A stretch of 64,000 nucleotides of DNA from Rhodobacter sp. Har01 (GCF_020564565.1 NZ_JAJCTD010000006.1:248001-312000), one strand, 5' to 3'. Numbered from the stretch's first letter, positions 16,906 to 24,375 are shown. Translations and numbers: made by a program. The notes: generated by a model from the sequence alone, not told the origin.

Positions 16906-18870
16906 ATGAAACGTGGTCTGGCCTTGCTGATGTCTTCGGTCGCCCTGCTGGCGGCCGGCCCCGCGCTGGCCGAGGTGCGGGCGGTGCTGGTCGGCGTTTC
17001 CGACTATCTGGTGCTGGACGCCGACCTGAAGGGGCCCGCAAACGACGTGCGGCTGATGGCCGAGACCTTGCAGGGGCGGGGGCTGGACCCGGCGGCGATG
17101 ACGATCCTGAGCTCCGATCTGGCCGGGCTGCCCGAGGGGGCCGCAAAGGGCCAGCCCACGCGTGAGGGCATTCTGGCGGCGATGGCGGCGGTCTCGGTCG
17201 CGGCGCAGCCGGGGGATACGGTGCTGTTCTATTTCTCCGGGCATGGGGCGCAGGCGCCCGATGCCTCGGGCGACGAGGGCGGGGGGTATGACGAGATATT
17301 GCTGCCGGCCGATGCAGCGGGATGGAAAGGCGCGGTGGGCGGCGTGGAAAACGCCCTGATCGACGATGAGTTGCAGACCTGGGCGCAGGGGCTGATGGAC
17401 CGCGGCGTGCAACTGGTGGGGCTGATCGACGCCTGCCATTCGGCGACCGGGTTCCGGGCGGTGGGCGGGCAGGGTGTGGCGCGGGTGCTGGCGCCCGAGG
17501 CGCTGGGGATTCCCGAAGGTGCGGCGTCCGCGCCGGCGACGGCGGCGCTGGAACTGCATGGTGAATATGTGTTCCTGTATTCGTCACAATCCGATGAACG
17601 ATCGTTCGAATACCCCTTGGCCGACAGCGGCGAGTGGCATGGCGAGTTCACCTTGCGTCTGGCCCAGGTGCTGACGACGGCGCCAAACGCGAGCTGGTCT
17701 CAGGTGCTGGCGACGGCGGCCGAGGCCATGGTGCAGGGGCCGGCGCGGCAGGTGCCCGAGGGCGAGGGGCCGCTGCTGGATGCGCAGGTGTTCGGGACCG
17801 GGGCGGCCGAGGCACGGCTGCCGGTGAAGGATGCCATTGTGCAGGCGGGGCTGCTGCGCGGGCTGGCCGAGGGCGCCGAGGTGGCGCTTTATGCCGAAGG
17901 GGCGGGCGGCGCGCCGCTGGGCACGGCGACGCTGGGCAAGACCGGCCTGCGCGAGGCCATGCTGCTGGGCGATCTGCCCGAAGGTGCCGCCTGGGCCGAG
18001 GTGATTGCGGCGCCGCCGGCCGATCCGCTGACCCTGGCGGCGGCGGTTCGGGCCGATCCCGGCGACGGCAAGGATTATGCGGCTTGGGAGGCGGCCTTGC
18101 CCGCACCCGGTGCAGGCGCGCCGGACCTGGTGCCGATCCTGGTGGATGGCACGGTGGCACTGGCCAATGGCGATGGCGTGTTGGACCCGGAGGGTCCGGG
18201 GTCTTCGCCGCGGGTGGAACTTTTGGCCGACGAGACCGAGGCCGAGGCACTGGAGCGCGCGCTGGCGCAGGCGGCGCATGGCTTGCGGCTGCGCGAGACC
18301 CTCGCTGGCGCCTCGGGGCGCAGCCTGACCGGCAAGCAGGCGATCACGGTCGAGATCGAGCGGAGGCCGGCGGCGGCGGCGGGTGACACTTGTGGCGCGG
18401 CGGGGCCGAGCGAGCCGGCCGACCCGGCGCAGGGCGCGGCGCCGTGCGATCAGCTGTGGCTGACCGTCACCAATGCCTCGGGCAAGATGCAGGATGTCAG
18501 CGTGCTGTACATGGCGGCCGATTTCGAGGTGCAGCCGATCTGGCCGCAACGCAACCAGGCCAACCGGCTGGCCCCGGGCGAGAGCATCCGCGTCGGCTTG
18601 CAGATCGAACCCGGCACCACGGCGGGGCTTGAGGAGATCTGGGTGCTGGCGGTGCCGATGGATGACGAGAACGGCCAGCGGATTGATCTGACACGACTTG
18701 CCAGCCCGGGCATGACGCGCGACTTTGCGTCAGCCTCGGACCCGATGGCGCTATGGCTTGAGGGAAGGATGACTGACCCAGAAGAGGCCGCGATGCGCGG
18801 CTTTTCGACGAAACCCGCCGCGCTTACGATGCTGCGTCAGGTGGTGCGACTGAAACCCGGGCCGCTGTGA
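16906..18870 (+). CDS. Exported caspase-fold protease B
   Basis: 654 residues. Signal peptide 1-22 (LMSSVALLAAGPALA) and a C14 domain from VRAVLVGVSDY. The dyad is His113 in FYFSGHGAQ and Cys177 in LIDACHSATG; the second-half motif YSSQSDERSFE is followed by GEFTLRLAQ. The C-terminal region (about 525-650) contains VSVLYMAADFEV and RLAPGESIRVGLQI, homologous in pattern to the tail of caspase A and resembling DUF4384. Overall identity to caspase A looks low, so the duplication is old or the genes were brought together. It is followed after 26 bp by the chymotrypsin-fold protease gene, with box 2 upstream of the pair. Confidence 0.92.
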   Translation: MKRGLALLMSSVALLAAGPALAEVRAVLVGVSDYLVLDADLKGPANDVRLMAETLQGRGLDPAAMTILSSDLAGLPEGAAKGQPTREGILAAMAAVSVAAQPGDTVLFYFSGHGAQAPDASGDEGGGYDEILLPADAAGWKGAVGGVENALIDDELQTWAQGLMDRGVQLVGLIDACHSATGFRAVGGQGVARVLAPEALGIPEGAASAPATAALELHGEYVFLYSSQSDERSFEYPLADSGEWHGEFTLRLAQVLTTAPNASWSQVLATAAEAMVQGPARQVPEGEGPLLDAQVFGTGAAEARLPVKDAIVQAGLLRGLAEGAEVALYAEGAGGAPLGTATLGKTGLREAMLLGDLPEGAAWAEVIAAPPADPLTLAAAVRADPGDGKDYAAWEAALPAPGAGAPDLVPILVDGTVALANGDGVLDPEGPGSSPRVELLADETEAEALERALAQAAHGLRLRETLAGASGRSLTGKQAITVEIERRPAAAAGDTCGAAGPSEPADPAQGAAPCDQLWLTVTNASGKMQDVSVLYMAADFEVQPIWPQRNQANRLAPGESIRVGLQIEPGTTAGLEEIWVLAVPMDDENGQRIDLTRLASPGMTRDFASASDPMALWLEGRMTDPEEAAMRGFSTKPAALTMLRQVVRLKPGPL

Positions 18871-18896
18871 CCCGACGATTGCAATGGAGCGTTGAA

Positions 18897-19967
18897 ATGA
18901 AGGCGAATCGTTTGAAGCCATTGGTGATTGCGCTGGTGGTGGCCGGGGCGGCGGGCGCCGTTCTGGCGGATAGCAAGCTGGGGAATTTCGGCGCCCAGGG
19001 GACAAAGGACAAGACCGCCTCGCCCTTCGGCTTTGCCGAATCCGGCAAGAAGGCCGATCGCAACGCCACCCAGCCGGAAGACGCCGGCGGCAAGGTGATC
19101 GGTGGCGAGTTGGCCGACGAGGGCGAATGGCCCTGGCAGGTGGCGCTGACGGTGGCCGCGATGCCGGTCTCGCCCGACAGCCAGTTCTGCGGCGGGTCGC
19201 TGGTGATGGACGAATGGGTGCTGACCGCGGCCCATTGCGTGCACATGATGGACGACCAGGGCACCGAATTCGACGTTCACCCGACCGAGTTGAGCATCGT
19301 CGCCGGGACGACCAAGCTGGACGGCTCGGGCGACGTGATCCCGGTCGAGGCGATCTTCCCGCACCCGTCCTATACCGCGACGGGCCTGGATTACGACATC
19401 GCGCTGATCAAGCTCGCGCGGAAGCCGAACGTGCCCTACAAGACGGTCGAGGTGCCGGACGCCGATTTCGGCGACATCCTGCAGCAGCCGGGCGTGACCA
19501 CGGTGGTCACCGGCTGGGGTCTGCAGAACGGCGGTCGCATGTCGCCCGAGTTGCGCGAGGTGCAGATCCAGATGCTGGACCGCGAGATGTGCAACACCGC
19601 GATGATGGAGGCGCGGGCGGAAGAGGCGGCGGCGGGCTTCTCCTACGCGGCACAGGTGCTGTCGATCGCGGAAAACGACGCCTATGCGCTGTGGGACGAG
19701 ATGCTGGGCCGCGCCCCGATGCCGATCAGCGAGAACATGATCTGCTCGGGCACCTTCGAGGGCGGCAAGACGAGCTGCAACGGTGACAGCGGTGGCCCGC
19801 TGGTGGTGCCGCTGGAAGACGGCAGCTATATCCAGGCCGGCATCGTTTCCTGGGGCCTGAGCGCCGCCTCGGGCCAGGGTTGCGAAGAGAACGCGATGTT
19901 CTCGGCCTATACCAACATCTCGGCCTTCATCCCCTGGCTGAACGAGGTGATCGCTTCGAACCCGTGA
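18897..19967 (+). CDS. Exported chymotrypsin-fold (S1) protease with pro-region
   Basis: 356 residues: signal peptide 1-24, a pro-region 25-66, then the activation site GGK66/VIGG. The catalytic triad is His113 (LTAAHC), Asp167 (YDIAL) and Ser298 (CNGDSGGP). Cysteines 98/114, 232/283 and 294/329 match the canonical S1 disulfides. Asp297, needed for the salt bridge with the new N-terminus, is present. The residue at chymotrypsin position 189 is Thr292, not Asp, so trypsin-like Arg/Lys specificity is unlikely. The Cys232-Cys283 loop is about 35 residues longer than in trypsin. Start 18897 has a TGGAG site. It is co-transcribed with caspase B. Confidence 0.93.
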   Translation: MKANRLKPLVIALVVAGAAGAVLADSKLGNFGAQGTKDKTASPFGFAESGKKADRNATQPEDAGGKVIGGELADEGEWPWQVALTVAAMPVSPDSQFCGGSLVMDEWVLTAAHCVHMMDDQGTEFDVHPTELSIVAGTTKLDGSGDVIPVEAIFPHPSYTATGLDYDIALIKLARKPNVPYKTVEVPDADFGDILQQPGVTTVVTGWGLQNGGRMSPELREVQIQMLDREMCNTAMMEARAEEAAAGFSYAAQVLSIAENDAYALWDEMLGRAPMPISENMICSGTFEGGKTSCNGDSGGPLVVPLEDGSYIQAGIVSWGLSAASGQGCEENAMFSAYTNISAFIPWLNEVIASNP

Positions 19968-19990
19968 CGCGGGCGGAGCAGGGCGGAAAG

Positions 19991-20017
19991 GGGTCCGGCC
20001 GGACGGCCGGGCCCTTT
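19991..20017 (+). terminator. Hairpin terminator after the S1 protease gene
   Basis: Arms GGGTCCGGCC and GGCCGGGCCC around GGAC, with one G-T wobble, followed by TTT. It starts 24 bp after the protease stop. Confidence 0.8.
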
Positions 20018-20074
20018 GCATTCTGCGCGGTGCACAGCAGGGCCAGGGACGGGAGATCGCGATTTACGATCAGG

Positions 20075-20199
20075 CGTTCGGAAATTGGACAGGTCGGCCC
20101 GATCGCGCAACCCGGTCGGCCCGATCCGGGCGGCGTCAGGCATGCGATAAGGGGCCGGGCGTTGCTGCCCGGCCCCTGTTGCAACCGAATTTCCGAACG
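20075..20199. repeat. 12-bp inverted repeat flanking a convergent intergenic region
   Basis: CGTTCGGAAATT at 20075-20086 and its exact complement at 20188-20199 enclose two direct copies of GGTCGGCCCGATC (from about 20092 and 20114) and the hairpin at 20150-20177. The TTTCCGAA core also occurs in the 48-bp repeat. It may be a decayed relative of that repeat or an overlapping bidirectional terminator. Confidence 0.6.
20150..20177 (-). terminator. Hairpin terminator after paralogue 2
   Basis: Perfect 11-bp arms AGGGGCCGGGC and GCCCGGCCCCT around a 6-base loop, 28 bp past the stop of the minus-strand gene. Confidence 0.78.
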
Positions 20200-20204
20200 A
20201 TGGT

Positions 20205-21023
20205 TCAGTTCGTCATCAGGTAGTAGCTGTTGCGCACCCGGCCGGCGTTTTCCACGGTGATGTAGAAGTAGCCATCCCAGGCGGGAACGAAGTCGCAGTA
20301 GACCTGGTCCGAGGGCGACACGTCATAGCAGATCACGTTGCCGTTTTCGTCGGTGATGACCATGTCGAGGTTGGCATCGCCGTCGCCGATGATGGCCACC
20401 TCGGCGTAGGAATTGCCGTAGAAGGGCACTTCCCAGACGTCGATCTGGCCGCGTGGCAGCTTGGATTCCCAGGTCACCGCGCCGCCGATGCGGCCACGGG
20501 CGCCTTCGGCTTCGGCGTCGGCGATCATGCCTTTCAGCGCCTCGTCATCGCCGGCCAGTTCGGTGGCCTTGGCGAACATCGCGGCGGCGGTCACCGGGGC
20601 CTCGGTAGCGCCTTCCTCATCGCCCGCGGCGGTCAGCAGGGTGGTCTTGGCGGCGGGGCGGGGGGCGCCTTCCTCCGGGGACGGCACCAGCGCGGGGTTC
20701 TTCCGCGGCCGTCCCCTGGGCTTGGCGGTGGTTTGCGCATCGCTGACCAGTTCGAACCCCTCCGGGTCCAGCGCCGCCGGTTCCTGCGGCGTGCCCTCGG
20801 CCTGGGCGGCCAGCTTGGCGGCGGTCAGCACCGTCAGCGCATCGCCCGAGGCCACGCCCAGGGCGTAAAGTTCATGCGCCATGGCCATGCTGGCGGTGGC
20901 GCCGGGGGTGCCGGTGCCTTCGGCGCTGACATTGGAGCCCGACTTGTCCTGGGCGATCGAGGGAAGCGTCAGCGCCACCAGTGCGGTGGTCGCAAGCGTC
21001 ATGGAAAGGGCTTTGAGTTTCAT
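20205..21023 (-). CDS. Exported paralogue 2 (Cys-pair, C-terminal Thr-Asn protein)
   Basis: 272 residues with a signal peptide (about 1-24, TLATTALVALTLPSIAQ). It shares with paralogues 1 and 3 the N-terminal motif (HELYALGVASGDALTVLTA, near 50-68), ARGRIGG in mid-protein (shared with paralogue 3), and the C-terminal beta domain with VICYD, VYCDF, PAWDGYFYITVENAG and the terminal YLMTN. A paralogue-specific linker (about 75-165) carries the basic motif KPRGRPRKNP at 101-110, AT-hook-like in appearance; in an exported protein a protease-sensitive site is a more likely reading. No family name can be given. AGGACAAGG precedes the ATG. Box 3 lies 92 bp upstream. Confidence 0.88.
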   Translation of the reverse strand: MKLKALSMTLATTALVALTLPSIAQDKSGSNVSAEGTGTPGATASMAMAHELYALGVASGDALTVLTAAKLAAQAEGTPQEPAALDPEGFELVSDAQTTAKPRGRPRKNPALVPSPEEGAPRPAAKTTLLTAAGDEEGATEAPVTAAAMFAKATELAGDDEALKGMIADAEAEGARGRIGGAVTWESKLPRGQIDVWEVPFYGNSYAEVAIIGDGDANLDMVITDENGNVICYDVSPSDQVYCDFVPAWDGYFYITVENAGRVRNSYYLMTN

Positions 21024-21115
21024 GGCCTTGTCCTGTGGTGAATCCGCCGGGCGGGCGGGGGTTGTGCCTGCGGGGAATGTGACACCCGCAGGGCCGTTTG
21101 AAAAGCCGGCTGCGG

Positions 21116-21132
21116 GTGACAAATGCCGTCAT
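21116..21132 (+). promoter_or_regulatory. 17-bp palindromic box 3
   Basis: GTGACAAATGCCGTCAT, between the stop of paralogue 3 and the start of paralogue 2, 92 bp upstream of the latter. Its orientation relative to its gene is opposite to that of box 2. Confidence 0.7.
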
Positions 21133-21156
21133 TCGCAAGGCCGGACCGTGCTGTCG

Positions 21157-21888
21157 CTAATTGGTGGCCAGCAAATACTGGCCTTCGACATCCGATCGGC
21201 TGATGACGGTGACGGTGTAGAAGGCGTTCGCGGCCGGGGTGAAGGCGCAGTAGAGCGGCTGTTCGGAATAGTGGTCGATGCAGACCGGCAGGCCAGCAGC
21301 ATCGGCCACCATCCACGCAAGACCGCCCGAGCCGTCACCGAATACGCCGATCTCGGCCCGTTCCTGGCCGGCGAAGGGGATTTGCCAGGTGTCCTTCTTG
21401 CCCGGGGCCAGGGCGGCGACCTGCTGGTTTGCCCCGCCGATGCGGCCCCGCGCGGTGGCGGTGGCAGCGTCGTCGACAAGGGCGGTCAACTCGTCATCGC
21501 CGGCAGCGATCTCGCGCGTTGCGGCCTCCATCTCGCCCGAGACAAGGGCGAGCGCGGAGAAGCCGGAGGTCTTGGCGGTGCTTTGGGCAACCTCGCGCTG
21601 CTTTTCGGGCGGAAGCGTGCGGAAGACGATTTCCGATCCGGTGACGTCTTCGGTCGACTTCTGCCACGAGGTGTCGTCGCGCAGGGTCACCGACTGGACC
21701 AGCCGGAAGGCGGTGACGGCGGAGAGCGCGTCGTCGGTCGCCAGGGCATGGGCGTAAAGCCGGGCGGCAAGGTCAAGGGTGTGGACCTGGCCGGGCGTGG
21801 TGTCTTCGGCGCTTGCAACGGGGACGGCGAGGGCGAGCAGGGCGGGGGCCAGCAGGGCGGGGGCCAGCAGGGCGGGGCGAAGGAACAT
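21157..21888 (-). CDS. Exported paralogue 3 (Cys-pair, C-terminal Thr-Asn protein)
   Basis: 243 residues with a signal peptide built on a repeated LLAPA unit (about 1-27, ending ASA). It shares the N-terminal motif (ARLYAHALATDDALSAVTA), ARGRIGG and the C-terminal beta domain with PVCID, LYCAF, PAANAFYTVTVISRS and the terminal LLATN. The ARGRIGG motif places it closer to paralogue 2 than to paralogue 1. It is followed after 133 bp by paralogue 2 on the same strand. I see no copy of the 17-bp box in its own upstream region. Function unknown; the PPC-like domain suggests protein or polysaccharide binding, possibly as partner, inhibitor or substrate of the neighbouring proteases. Confidence 0.87.
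   Translation of the reverse strand: MFLRPALLAPALLAPALLALAVPVASAEDTTPGQVHTLDLAARLYAHALATDDALSAVTAFRLVQSVTLRDDTSWQKSTEDVTGSEIVFRTLPPEKQREVAQSTAKTSGFSALALVSGEMEAATREIAAGDDELTALVDDAATATARGRIGGANQQVAALAPGKKDTWQIPFAGQERAEIGVFGDGSGGLAWMVADAAGLPVCIDHYSEQPLYCAFTPAANAFYTVTVISRSDVEGQYLLATN
21836..21879 (-). repeat. 15-bp in-frame tandem repeat in a signal peptide
   Basis: AGCAGGGCGGGGGCC occurs twice in full (21836-21850, 21851-21865) and a third time nearly complete. On the coding strand each unit adds five residues (LLAPA) to the hydrophobic core of the signal peptide of paralogue 3. Such repeats can change copy number by slippage without breaking the frame. Confidence 0.85.
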
Positions 21889-22033
21889 GTCAAATCCTGT
21901 ACAGGCGGGCGGTGGGTGGCGGCAGAATGCCAAGCCGGCGGGCGGCTGGCCAGTCAGGAGTTTCGTATCCGGGTCTTTCCCGTGCGGCCGCTTCGCGCTA
22001 GCAGGGGTGGGCTTGAGACAGGGGATTTCACGC

Positions 22034-23194
22034 ATGGACACCCGCGCCATCCTGGACCGGCTGGTCGGCTTTGACACCGTGAGTTCGCGGCCGAACCGGG
22101 CGCTGATGGACTTCGTGGCGGGTCTTCTGGCCGAGGTGGGGGTCGAGGCGCGGCTGATCCCCGATGAGACGGGTGGCAAGGCGAACCTCTGGGCCACGGT
22201 GGGACCCGCGGACCGCGGCGGCGTGATGCTGTCGGGGCATACCGACGTGGTGCCGGTGGAGGGGCAGGCCTGGACGAGGCCTCCGTTCACGCTGACCGAG
22301 GCGGGCGGCCGGCTTTACGGGCGCGGCACGGCGGACATGAAGGGGTTTTTGGCCTCGGCGGTGGCCTGCGTGCTGCAGGCGGCGCGGCGGCCGTTGCGGG
22401 TGCCGCTGCATCTGGCGCTGTCTTACGATGAGGAAGTGGGCTGCATGGGCGTGCGCAGCCTGGTGGACCTGCTGGCGGCGGCGCCGGTCAAACCGGCGAT
22501 GTGCATCGTGGGGGAACCCACCGGCATGCAGGTCGCCACCGGGCACAAGGGCAAGGTGGCGCTGCGGGCCACATGTGTGGGCCGCGAGGGGCATTCGGCG
22601 CTGGCGCCGATGGCGCTGAACGCGCTGCATCTGGCGGCGGATTTCATCGGGGTTCTGCGCGCCGTGCAGGCGCGGATCGCGGCCAAGGGGCCGTTCGATG
22701 GCGATTACGACGTGCCCTATACCACGCTGCATGCCGGCAAGATGGCGGGCGGCGTGCAGGTGAACATCGTGCCGAACGCGGCGGTGATCGACTTCGAGAT
22801 CCGCTCGCTGGCCGGGGTGGATGTCGAGGCCGTGATCGGCGAGCTGCGCGCCGGGGCCGAGGGCATTGTGGCGCCGTTGCGCGCGGCCTTCCCCGAGGCG
22901 GCGATTTCGGTCGAGCGGCTGTGGGAGTATCCGGGGCTGGGCACGCCCACCGATGCGGCGGTGGTGCGCTTCGTGCAGTCGCTGACCGGGGCGAACGGCA
23001 CGATCAAGGTGGCCTTCGGCACCGAGGGCGGGCTGTTCGACGCGCGGCTTGGGGTGCCGGTGGTGGTCTGCGGGCCGGGCAGCATGGCGCAGGGGCACAA
23101 GCCGGACGAATATGTGACGGTCGAGCAGCTGGCGCGCTGCGATGCGATGCTGGCGGCCTTGCTGGACCGTCTGGAGGCCGGGCAGCCGGGGTGA
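22034..23194 (+). CDS. argE: Acetylornithine deacetylase
   Basis: 386 residues of the M20 metallopeptidase family. Zn-binding residues are His69 in GHTDVVPV, Asp101 in GRGTADMKG, the Glu pair 133-134 in YDEEVG, and a C-terminal His in GHKPDEY. EPTGM, a marker of the ArgE/DapE branch, follows the Glu pair. ArgE hydrolyses N-acetylornithine to ornithine in arginine synthesis. No other arg gene is adjacent. The start at 22034 gives the family N-terminus (ILDRLVGFDTVSSRPN). A dispersed intergenic repeat begins 16 bp after its stop. Confidence 0.95.
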   Translation: MDTRAILDRLVGFDTVSSRPNRALMDFVAGLLAEVGVEARLIPDETGGKANLWATVGPADRGGVMLSGHTDVVPVEGQAWTRPPFTLTEAGGRLYGRGTADMKGFLASAVACVLQAARRPLRVPLHLALSYDEEVGCMGVRSLVDLLAAAPVKPAMCIVGEPTGMQVATGHKGKVALRATCVGREGHSALAPMALNALHLAADFIGVLRAVQARIAAKGPFDGDYDVPYTTLHAGKMAGGVQVNIVPNAAVIDFEIRSLAGVDVEAVIGELRAGAEGIVAPLRAAFPEAAISVERLWEYPGLGTPTDAAVVRFVQSLTGANGTIKVAFGTEGGLFDARLGVPVVVCGPGSMAQGHKPDEYVTVEQLARCDAMLAALLDRLEAGQPG

Positions 23195-23209
23195 TCTGCG
23201 GCAGCCGCC

Positions 23210-23264
23210 GGGGGCGCTTCGCCCCCCGGCCCCCCCGAGAGTATTTGTCAAAGGGCAAATCGGG
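23210..23264 (+). repeat. Dispersed intergenic repeat, locus B
   Basis: Hairpin GGGGGCG-CTT-CGCCCCC, then GGCCCCCCCGAGAGTATTT and the tail GTCAAAGGGCAAAT. This is the AAGGGCAA tail type, as at 36.8 and 56.6 kb. It lies between argE and mnmH, both on the plus strand, just upstream of the mnmH start. Confidence 0.8.
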
Positions 23265-23294
23265 GGGGGGTGGATTTGGGTTTGGGGGGCCGGG

Positions 23295-24359
23295 ATGGCT
23301 GTGACGGTGACGGCGCTGGGCCAGCTTGAGGCCATGGGCTTTGACGATGTGATCGACGTGCGGTCTCCGTCCGAGTTTGCCGAGGATCATGTGCCGGGGG
23401 CGATCAGCCTGCCGGTTCTGGACGATGAGGAGCGGGCGCGGGTGGGCACGATCTACACCCAGGTCAGCCCGTTCACGGCGCGCAAGCTGGGCGCGGCGCT
23501 GGTGGCGCGGAATGCGGCGCGGCATCTGGAGGGGGTGCTGGCGGACCGCGGCGGTGGCTGGCGGCCGCTGGTCTATTGCTGGCGGGGCGGGCAGCGGTCG
23601 GGGTCTTTCGCCTCGATCCTGGCGCAGATCGGCTGGCGGGTCGAGGTGCTGGCGGGCGGCTACAAGGCCTGGCGCGCGCTGGTGGTTCAGGCGGTCTATG
23701 ACCAGCCGGTGGCGGCGCCGGTGGTGGTGCTGGACGGCAACACCGGGTCGGCCAAGACCGAGGTGCTGGCGCTGCTGGCGGCGCGCGGGGTTCAGGTGCT
23801 GGACCTGGAGGGGATGGCGAACCATCGCGGGTCGCTGTTCGGCGCGATGGGCGCGCAGCCGTCGCAGAAGACCTTCGAGGCGCGGCTGGCCTATGGGTTG
23901 GCGGCGTTGGACCCGGGGCGGCCGGTGGTGGTGGAGGCCGAGAGCTCCAAGGTGGGGGAGTGCCGGGTGCCGCCGCAGCTGTGGAAGGCGATGGTCGGGG
24001 CGCCGCGGGTGGCGATCCGGGCACCGCTGGCGGCGCGGGCGGAGTATCTGGCGCGGGCCTACCGGGATGTGACCGAGGATCGGGCGCGGCTGTCGGCGGT
24101 GCTGGAGCAGTTGCGGGGCGTGCATGGGGCCGAGGTGATCGAGGGCTGGCTGGGTCTGGCGGCGGAGGGGGCGTTCGAGGCGCTGGCCGGCGACCTGATG
24201 GCCCGCCACTATGACCCGCGCTACGAAAAGCACCGGGCGCGAATGGGCGGGGCCGGGGTGGAGGTCGAGGCCGGGGGCTTGAGCGAGGCCGACCTTGCGG
24301 GTCTGGCGGAGCGGGTGGCGGCGGCGGTGGTGCGGGTGTCGCCGGCCGGGGCGGGCTGA
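23295..24359 (+). CDS. mnmH: tRNA 2-selenouridine synthase
   Basis: 354 residues. An N-terminal rhodanese domain with Cys95 in YCWRGGQRSGS is joined to a P-loop domain with GNTGSAKT at 148-155, the family-specific layout of MnmH/SelU. The enzyme converts 2-thiouridine at the wobble position of Lys, Glu and Gln tRNAs to 2-selenouridine by way of a geranyl intermediate, using selenophosphate. The selenophosphate synthetase gene lies tail to tail 16 bp away, so donor and user are neighbours. ATG 23295 starts at the rhodanese domain itself. No SelA or SelB is visible in the window. Confidence 0.96.
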   Translation: MAVTVTALGQLEAMGFDDVIDVRSPSEFAEDHVPGAISLPVLDDEERARVGTIYTQVSPFTARKLGAALVARNAARHLEGVLADRGGGWRPLVYCWRGGQRSGSFASILAQIGWRVEVLAGGYKAWRALVVQAVYDQPVAAPVVVLDGNTGSAKTEVLALLAARGVQVLDLEGMANHRGSLFGAMGAQPSQKTFEARLAYGLAALDPGRPVVVEAESSKVGECRVPPQLWKAMVGAPRVAIRAPLAARAEYLARAYRDVTEDRARLSAVLEQLRGVHGAEVIEGWLGLAAEGAFEALAGDLMARHYDPRYEKHRARMGGAGVEVEAGGLSEADLAGLAERVAAAVVRVSPAGAG

Positions 24360-24375
24360 CGGCCCGGGGGCGGGG

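Noticed and set aside
16906..18870. Caspase B as part of a cytoplasmic abortive-infection (conflict) system
   Set aside because: It has a clear signal peptide and no effector-associated, STAND NTPase or nucleotide-sensor partner nearby.
20694..20723. AT-hook-like motif taken as evidence of DNA binding
   Set aside because: The protein has a signal peptide and a Cys pair consistent with an envelope location, so DNA binding is unlikely.
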